Below, piece after piece: positions 58,385 to 64,000 of a stretch of 64,000 bases of DNA. The position numbers and the translations under genes were made by a program. Positions within the stretch are counted from its first letter, which is position 1. The number at the start of each line of letters is the position of its first letter. This DNA comes from Thiothrix fructosivorans. Lineage in GTDB: Bacteria > Pseudomonadota > Gammaproteobacteria > Thiotrichales > Thiotrichaceae. The notes below the pieces were generated by a model. It worked only from the letters and a program-made list of their open reading frames with translations, was not told the origin of the DNA and did no database searches. The stretch spans positions 62,001-126,000 of the forward strand of contig NZ_JAFMPM010000005.1 in NCBI RefSeq assembly GCF_017349355.1. Reading direction: 5' to 3'.

Positions 58385-61210
58385 TCACAACGCCCTTATC
58401 TTCTCCAACTGCCCCACCAACTGCCCCAACGCCGCCCGCTGCTCATCCGCCTGCTTGCGCGTCTGCTCCAGCACTGCCGCTGGCGCTTTGTCCGCAAACG
58501 CCGGATTATTCAGCCGACCTTCCAGCCCGCCGAGGTTCTTTTGCAGCTTCTCGATTTCCTTGCTCAGACGCGCAATTTCCGCGTCCTTGTCGATCAGCCC
58601 CGCCAGCGGGATGAGGATTTGCATCTCGCCAACCAGCGCCGTAGCCGATTCCGGCGCATCCGCACCCGCTTCCAGCCACGTCACGTTGCCGACTTTTGCC
58701 AGCGTCCGCGCAAACGCTTCGCTGGTGGTGAACAGTGCCTTGTCGGTGTCGCTCCAGTTTTGCAGCAGCACATCCAGCACTTGCCCCGGCTTGATGTCCA
58801 TCTCGGAGCGGATGCGGCGGATGCCCATGATGAAGGCTTTCACCCATTCGATTTCCGCCAGTGCTGCTTGATCAATCAGCGCGGTGTCGGCGACGGGGTA
58901 GGGTTGCAGCATGATGGAATCGCCGGATACGCCAGCCAAGCCCTTGATGTTCTGCCAAATTTCTTCGGTAATGAACGGCATGATTGGGTGCATCAGGCGC
59001 AACGCCGCTTCTAGCACGCGCACCAAAGTACGGCGCGTGCCACGTTTGGCGGCTTGGTTGTCGTTGGCTTTGCCCAAAATCGGCTTGGTCAGCTCCAGAT
59101 ACCAGTCGCAGTATTCGTGCCAGGCAAATTCGTACATCGCTTTGGCGGCAAGGTCGAAGCGGTAGTTGTCGATGTGGTCAGCGACTTCCGCCTCAGTCTG
59201 TTGCAGCAAGGAAATGATCCAGCGATCCGCCGCCGACAATTCCACCGGCAAAGCATCGTCCAGCCCGGTATCCTGCTCTTCGCACTGCATCAGCACGTAA
59301 CGCGCCGCGTTCCACAGCTTGTTGCAGAAATTGCGGTAGCCTTCCAATCGTTGCATGTCGAAACGGATGTCGCGCCCCGCAGTGGCGAACGAGGCAAAGG
59401 TCATGCGCAGCGCGTCCGTGCCGTGCGGAGTAATGCCATCCGGGAATTGCTTGCGCGTCGCCTTGTCGATTTTCGCAGCGAGTTGCGGCTGCATCATGCC
59501 GCTGGTGCGTTTGGCAACCAGTGCTTCGAGGTCGATGCTGTCGATAATGTCGAGCGGGTCGAGCACATTGCCCTTGGATTTGGACATTTTCTGCCCGTCC
59601 GCATCCTTCACCAGCCCGTGGATGTACACGTCGCGGAACGGCACGTCGCCCATGAATTTCTTGCCGAACATGATCATCCGCGCCACCCAGAAGAAGATGA
59701 TGTCGAAGCCGGTCATCAGCATTTGGGTGGGGTAAAAGGCTTTCAACGCTTCATCATCCACATTCGGCCAGCCGAGCGTCGAAAACGGCCACAGTGCGGA
59801 GGAGAACCACGTATCCAGCACGTCCTCATCCTGACGCAACACGAGATCAGCAGGCAGGTTGTATTTGCTGCGCACCTCATCTTCGGAACGTGCCACGTAG
59901 ACATTGCCCGCCTCGTCATACCACGCCGGAATGCGATGTCCCCACCACAATTGGCGTGAAATACACCAGTCGTCGAGGTTGTTCATCCAGTGGTTGTAAG
60001 TGTTCACCCAGTTGCCCGGAATGAAGCGCACTTCGCCGTTTGCCACCACGTCAATCGCGGGTTGCGCAATCGCGGTTTTGCCGCCGGGTCGCCCGTCATC
60101 CAGCGTTTCGCGGGTCAAATCCACGTACCACTGGTCGGTCAGGTACGGTTCAATCACCGTGCCGGAACGGTCGCCACGCGGAACCATCAGCTTGTGGTCT
60201 TCGATTTTGTCCAGCAAGCCGAGCGCATCCATATCCGCCACGATTTGCTTACGCGCCGCAAAGCGTTCCAGCCCTTGATACTTTTCGGGTGAAACCTCGT
60301 TGATGCAGGCATCAATGGTGAAAATATTGATCAGCGGCAGGTTGTGACGTTTGCCCACTTGATAGTCGTTGAAATCGTGCGCCGGGGTAATCTTCACGCA
60401 ACCCGTGCCTTTTTCCGGGTCAGCGTAATCGTCGCCCACCACCGGAATCAAGCGTCCTACCAGCGGCAACACCACGTTTTTGCCGATCAAATGCTGGTAA
60501 CGTTCGTCTTTTGGGTTCACGGCAACGGCGGAGTCACCCAGCATGGTTTCCGGGCGCGTGGTGGCAACGATCAGGAATTCGGTGGTGGCATTGCCTGCCG
60601 CATCCGCCAGCGGGTAGCGGAAGTGCCACATATTGCCGTTTTCTTCTTCAGACACGACTTCAAGGTCGGAAACGGCGGTGTGCAGCACGGTATCCCAGTT
60701 CACCAAGCGTTTGCCGCGATAGATCAAGCCTTCTTCATGCAGGCGCACGAACACTTCACGCACCGCTTCCGACAAGCCTTCGTCCATCGTAAAGCGTTCG
60801 CGTGACCAGTCAGGCGTTGTGCCCAAACGGCGCAATTGGCGGTTGATGGTGTCACCGGATTGGCCTTTCCACTCCCAGACTTTTTCGAGGAAAGCTTCGC
60901 GGCCTAAATCGTGGCGGGTCACACCTTGCGCCAGCAATTGGCGTTCCACCACCATTTGCGTGGCGATGCCTGCGTGGTCAGTGCCGGGTTGATAGAGGGT
61001 TTTGTCGCCCTTCATGCGGTGGTAGCGGATCAGGGTGTCGATCACCATCTGGTTGAAACCGTGCCCCATGTGCAGCGTGCCGGTGACGTTCGGCGGCGGG
61101 ATCATGATGCAATACGGCTTGCCATCGCCTTTCGGGGCGAAATAACCGCTTTGTTCCCAATGCTGATACCAGCGTTGTTCGATGTCTTGAGGTTGGTAGG
61201 TCTTGTCCAT
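58385..61210 (-). CDS. valS: Valyl-tRNA synthetase
   Basis: ValS charges tRNA-Val and edits mischarged threonine. The 941-residue class I synthetase has the HIGH-type [15 protein letters not shown] near residue 38, the CP1 editing domain ([18 protein letters not shown]), the KMSKS motif [16 protein letters not shown] and a C-terminal coiled coil ([20 protein letters not shown]). The length is normal. It belongs to the pepA-holC-valS group. Confidence 0.98.
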   Translation of the reverse strand: MDKTYQPQDIEQRWYQHWEQSGYFAPKGDGKPYCIMIPPPNVTGTLHMGHGFNQMVIDTLIRYHRMKGDKTLYQPGTDHAGIATQMVVERQLLAQGVTRHDLGREAFLEKVWEWKGQSGDTINRQLRRLGTTPDWSRERFTMDEGLSEAVREVFVRLHEEGLIYRGKRLVNWDTVLHTAVSDLEVVSEEENGNMWHFRYPLADAAGNATTEFLIVATTRPETMLGDSAVAVNPKDERYQHLIGKNVVLPLVGRLIPVVGDDYADPEKGTGCVKITPAHDFNDYQVGKRHNLPLINIFTIDACINEVSPEKYQGLERFAARKQIVADMDALGLLDKIEDHKLMVPRGDRSGTVIEPYLTDQWYVDLTRETLDDGRPGGKTAIAQPAIDVVANGEVRFIPGNWVNTYNHWMNNLDDWCISRQLWWGHRIPAWYDEAGNVYVARSEDEVRSKYNLPADLVLRQDEDVLDTWFSSALWPFSTLGWPNVDDEALKAFYPTQMLMTGFDIIFFWVARMIMFGKKFMGDVPFRDVYIHGLVKDADGQKMSKSKGNVLDPLDIIDSIDLEALVAKRTSGMMQPQLAAKIDKATRKQFPDGITPHGTDALRMTFASFATAGRDIRFDMQRLEGYRNFCNKLWNAARYVLMQCEEQDTGLDDALPVELSAADRWIISLLQQTEAEVADHIDNYRFDLAAKAMYEFAWHEYCDWYLELTKPILGKANDNQAAKRGTRRTLVRVLEAALRLMHPIMPFITEEIWQNIKGLAGVSGDSIMLQPYPVADTALIDQAALAEIEWVKAFIMGIRRIRSEMDIKPGQVLDVLLQNWSDTDKALFTTSEAFARTLAKVGNVTWLEAGADAPESATALVGEMQILIPLAGLIDKDAEIARLSKEIEKLQKNLGGLEGRLNNPAFADKAPAAVLEQTRKQADEQRAALGQLVGQLEKIRAL

Positions 61211-61275
61211 GTGCCGCTGCTTTTTTGAAGTCGGAAAAGAGCGGCATTATAGCGGGTTTATTGCTTAGGGGAAAA

Positions 61276-61620
61276 TCACTTCAACATCCCCGATAGTTCG
61301 CGGATGAGTTCGTCGCGGGCTTGGTCGAGGTGCTTTTCCACGGAAGGGTCGATGCGGGTGTTGTTGCCCAGTGGTGCAGCCTGTTGATTGTTTTCTGAAC
61401 GAATGGCGTGGGCGCGGGCTAAACCGGAATATTCGTCTTGCCCCGTGGCGGCTTTCAGTTCGTCGATACGCTCTTTGAGACGTTGCTCAAACATCTGGCG
61501 GCGTTGTTGGCGGGCATTGGGATTTCTAACTTGTTCAACCAAGGCGGCATCGCCAGCCCTTACCAAGTCGGTAACGACGGGAATGCGAATGGTTTTGTCG
61601 AAGTCTTGTCCTTGGCGCAT
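61276..61620 (-). CDS. Hypothetical protein between holC and valS
   Basis: This 114-residue charged, soluble protein contains DKTIRIPVVTDLVRAGDAAL at the N-terminus and a long amphipathic helix (RRQMFEQRLKERIDELKAAT). A C-terminal helical end (LDQARDELIRELSGMLK) follows. It lies 15 bp after holC and 65 bp before valS, so it is probably co-transcribed with both. A short gene in this position is not rare in relatives, but no function is known. Confidence 0.65.
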   Translation of the reverse strand: MRQGQDFDKTIRIPVVTDLVRAGDAALVEQVRNPNARQQRRQMFEQRLKERIDELKAATGQDEYSGLARAHAIRSENNQQAAPLGNNTRIDPSVEKHLDQARDELIRELSGMLK

Positions 61621-61635
61621 TATTTCCCAGCTTAT

Positions 61636-62064
61636 TTAGATCTTGAGTTGATGGTAGTCCAGATTATAGCCGCGATCCCGATAAAACTGGTAGCGTTTAC
61701 GACCAGCGAGCAGTACGGGTTCTTCCTGATCCAACATTTCTGCTAAACGCTCGAAACGCGAGAAGAATGGTGGTACGTCGTTGGACAGGTTAATCAGCAA
61801 GCCGCAATTTTCCATCGGTTCGTGATCATGCCCGATGAGAATGCGCGAATACGGTTCTTTGGCAGGCGCAAACGTGTGCGGAATAAACGCTAATTCATTG
61901 AATGTCCACAGCAATTCATCCAGCTTGTGGCTGGTGTTCGCCCCATCGGTGTGGATGTAGGTGTGCAATTGTTGCTGATGCGCTTTCAGCACCACCTTGC
62001 AGGCGAGCAATAAACGCGCCTGCAAGCTGTTGGTTTTTCCGACGTAAAAATCAATCTTGGTCAT
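61636..62064 (-). CDS. holC: DNA polymerase III subunit chi
   Basis: HolC (chi) links the clamp loader to single-strand binding protein. The 142-residue product has the family pattern: TKIDFYVGKTNSLQARLLLA near the start, TDGANTSHKLDELLWTFNEL, then FIPHTFAPAKEPYSRILIGH and GLLINLSNDVPPFFSRFERL. It lies 8 bp after pepA in the conserved pepA-holC-valS order. Confidence 0.94.
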   Translation of the reverse strand: MTKIDFYVGKTNSLQARLLLACKVVLKAHQQQLHTYIHTDGANTSHKLDELLWTFNELAFIPHTFAPAKEPYSRILIGHDHEPMENCGLLINLSNDVPPFFSRFERLAEMLDQEEPVLLAGRKRYQFYRDRGYNLDYHQLKI

Positions 62065-62072
62065 TACGCGGT

Positions 62073-63560
62073 TTAAACACCCGCACGGTTAATTAACAGT
62101 TGGCACAGCAAGGGCACAGGGCGACCCGTTGCGCCTTTCGCTGCGCCGCTTTTCCACGCTGTACCCGCGATGTCGAGATGCGCCCACGGGTAGCTTTCGG
62201 TAAAGCGTGACAGGAAGCAAGCTGCCGTGATCGTGCCACCGGGTGCGCCGCCGATGTTTGCCATATCCGCAAAGTTGCTTTTGAGCTGGTCGTGGTATTT
62301 TTCACCCATTGGCATCCGCCACGCTTCGTCGTTGGACTGTTTGCCCGCAGCAAGCACTTCGTCGGCTAACCCGTCGTTATTGCTCAATAACGCGCAAATG
62401 TGATGCCCCAACGCGGTGATGCACGCGCCAGTGAGGGTGGCAATGTCGACGACGGCGGCAGGGTTGAAGCGTTCCACGTAGGTGAGCGCGTCGCACAATA
62501 CCAAGCGTCCTTCCGCGTCGGTGTTGAGGATTTCGATGGTTTTGCCGGACATGCTGGTTACGATGTCGCCGGGTTTGCTGGCTTTGCTGCTGGGCATGTT
62601 TTCGGCAGCGGCAATCACGCCAATCACGTTCATGGGCAATTGCATCGCCACGCACGCGGTGAGTGTGCCGAGCACGCTGGCAGCACCCGTCATGTCGAAT
62701 TTCATTTCATCCATTGCGCCACCGGGTTTGAGAGAGATGCCGCCGGTGTCGAAAGTGATGCCTTTGCCGACCAAGACAAACGGGGCTTCGCCTGCTGTGC
62801 CACCGTGGTATTGCAGGATGATCATTTTACCATCTTGCGCACTGCCTTTGGAGACGGAGAGGAATGAACCCATGCCGAGGGCTTCCATGTCGGCTTCTTC
62901 GAGCACGTTGATGTCAACGTTGTTGGAAGAGTTTGCGAGTTCTTGCGCAATATCCGCCAAATACGTGGGGGTGCAGACGTTGCCGGGGCTGTTGGCGAGG
63001 TCACGGCTGACGCGCATTCCTTCTGCAATCGCTGCGCCTTGGGTGAGGGCAGTGCTGAAATCACCGGCGATGGTGTGCGCCACTGTCCAGCTTTCAAGAG
63101 CAGGGCGAGCGGATTCGTCTTTTTTGCTCTTGTGCGTGTCGAAGGTGTAGAGCGCGTCGCTCACCGCCATCACCGATTGGCGCACAGCGGCAGCGATGAA
63201 TTCGGAGGCGGTTTCGTCGGTGAGGAAACTGACGGCGTTGATGACCTTGCCTGTTTTCAAGGCATTCACAGCAGCTTGGGTGATTGACACTAAAGCTTCT
63301 TGGGTGAGCTTGTCTTTGTCGCCCATGCCGACGAGCAGCACGCGTTTGGCACTGATATTGGGGAGCTTATACAGCAGGCTGGTGCGCCCTTTTTCACCCG
63401 TGAAATCGCCGAATTCCAGGTGTGCTTGGATTGCGCCTTCGCTAGCAGTGTCGATTTGGGTCGCAGCGGCGGAGAGTTTCGCGTTTTTGTAAATGCCGAC
63501 GACTACGCAGTCGGTGTGCAGTTCTGCCGCGTTGGCGGAGGAATCAAAATGGTAATTCAT
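62073..63560 (-). CDS. pepA: Leucyl aminopeptidase
   Basis: PepA is a two-metal cytosol aminopeptidase and, in enteric bacteria, also a DNA-binding recombination cofactor. The 495-residue product has metal-binding motifs VGKGITFDTGGISLKPGGAM and the signature NTDAEGRLVLCDAL. The C-terminal catalytic domain also has GVIAAAENMPSSKASKPGDI. The length is typical. It heads the holC-valS group. Confidence 0.97.
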   Translation of the reverse strand: MNYHFDSSANAAELHTDCVVVGIYKNAKLSAAATQIDTASEGAIQAHLEFGDFTGEKGRTSLLYKLPNISAKRVLLVGMGDKDKLTQEALVSITQAAVNALKTGKVINAVSFLTDETASEFIAAAVRQSVMAVSDALYTFDTHKSKKDESARPALESWTVAHTIAGDFSTALTQGAAIAEGMRVSRDLANSPGNVCTPTYLADIAQELANSSNNVDINVLEEADMEALGMGSFLSVSKGSAQDGKMIILQYHGGTAGEAPFVLVGKGITFDTGGISLKPGGAMDEMKFDMTGAASVLGTLTACVAMQLPMNVIGVIAAAENMPSSKASKPGDIVTSMSGKTIEILNTDAEGRLVLCDALTYVERFNPAAVVDIATLTGACITALGHHICALLSNNDGLADEVLAAGKQSNDEAWRMPMGEKYHDQLKSNFADMANIGGAPGGTITAACFLSRFTESYPWAHLDIAGTAWKSGAAKGATGRPVPLLCQLLINRAGV

Positions 63561-63613
63561 GCGTTATTATCCTTAGGGTGATTTGCCGTTACGGGCAGTT
63601 TTACACGACGACT

Positions 63614-64000
63614 TTACAAAGCACAATAAGGCTTACGCAACACGTCGAAACGGGCGGGGTTCTCGAACGCTGCGCCGTTTGTGACAACGTGGGCGTTAAA
63701 ACGGGTTTTGACGGTTTGATACAGCGCGTCATCCAATTGGTGGTTGGTGTGGGTGACTTGGATAATGCGCTGGTCAAATTCGTTGAAATCGGCAAAGCGT
63801 GATTCGGTATTGCAGAAGATTTGTTCCACCAGTTCCAACGTTCCCGCAGCTACCGCATCACTCACGGCCTGAAACGCCAATTCACGCACCACTTTTTCAT
63901 CGTGGAACAGGCGCAAGATGTCGTTGAAATCGCCTGCATACACGGGTTCGGAAATCCACGCCAGCCCACCGGGTTTGAGCACGCGGGCAATTTCTTGCAG
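63614..64000 (-). CDS. SAM-dependent methyltransferase, C-terminal part (truncated by window end)
   Basis: The visible 128 residues include LQEIARVLKPGGLAWISEPV, the motif after strand 5 of class I methyltransferases. A helical C-terminal part follows (DDALYQTVKTRFNAHVV). The SAM-binding glycine motif lies beyond the window end. The substrate is unknown. Confidence 0.75.
   Translation of the reverse strand: MQEIARVLKPGGLAWISEPVYAGDFNDILRLFHDEKVVRELAFQAVSDAVAAGTLELVEQIFCNTESRFADFNEFDQRIIQVTHTNHQLDDALYQTVKTRFNAHVVTNGAAFENPARFDVLRKPYCAL

Noticed and set aside
59054-59959. 301-codon plus-strand frame opposite valS
   Set aside because: valS is certain on the minus strand by motifs and length. 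The antisense frame is a by-product of GC-rich codon use and resembles no protein.

Overview
The window comes from a gammaproteobacterium, most likely a filamentous sulfur oxidiser of the Thiothrix type. This is inferred from conserved gammaproteobacterial gene orders (uvrC-pgsA, yajC-secD-secF, pepA-holC-valS, efp with epmA and epmB) together with a flavocytochrome c sulfide dehydrogenase flavoprotein. No rRNA, tRNA, CRISPR array or intact insertion sequence was seen.

Layout. 1-8.7 kb: an AEC transporter, a YfiM-like protein, a universal stress protein, DsbD facing a double-thioredoxin periplasmic protein, an AlbA_2/RecG-like protein, a HAD hydrolase and NnrS. 8.7-21.3 kb (minus): a three-gene unit of a giant secreted protein (about 3,300 residues once a one-base frameshift is bridged), a Tat-exported DUF1501 protein and the FccB flavoprotein. 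The giant protein carries eight PA14-like modules, five FN3 modules and four CxxCH haem sites. Two of these haem sites lie in a segment that closely resembles the di-haem FccA subunit. FccB therefore appears to have its cytochrome partner built into a giant repeat protein, which is the most unusual content of the window. 21.4-25.3 kb: a VWA/metallopeptidase-like protein, uvrC and pgsA. 25.3-28.5 kb: an OmpA-like protein with a 44-residue membrane protein and two paralogous membrane/HhH proteins. 28.7-38.0 kb: sdhCDAB with two tandem sdhE-like genes and a rhodanese, a GntR regulator split by an in-frame stop, then divergent sucA and zapE. Five copies of the palindrome TGTYGACA sit at two opposed promoters between the regulator and sucA.

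38.0-40.0 kb: a lysozyme-like protein overlapping a signal-peptide protein, possibly an effector-immunity pair. 40.2-46.7 kb: secF, secD, yajC, epmA, efp and, on the other strand, a VapBC toxin-antitoxin module running into epmB. 46.7-53.3 kb: accessory genes, namely a Cys-rich protein with a Pro/Gly repeat protein, a PhoD-like phosphatase, an SNase-like lipoprotein, a HopJ-family protein, two Uma2 nucleases, a UPF0175 protein and XisH/XisI. 53.4-58.1 kb: a strikingly AT-rich two-gene McrBC-like defence cassette, with a coiled-coil AAA+ protein and a DUF2357/nuclease/zinc-ribbon protein. 58.4-64.0 kb: valS, a small unknown gene, holC, pepA and a methyltransferase cut by the window end.

How the genes work together: sulfide electrons would enter through FccB and the haem segment of the giant protein. 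DsbD and its thioredoxin neighbour may supply thiol redox for periplasmic cytochrome and disulfide proteins. Succinate dehydrogenase and 2-oxoglutarate dehydrogenase E1 seem to be controlled together from the divergent GntR operator region. Starts were moved from the longest frame to internal codons where a ribosome binding site or family length argued for it.
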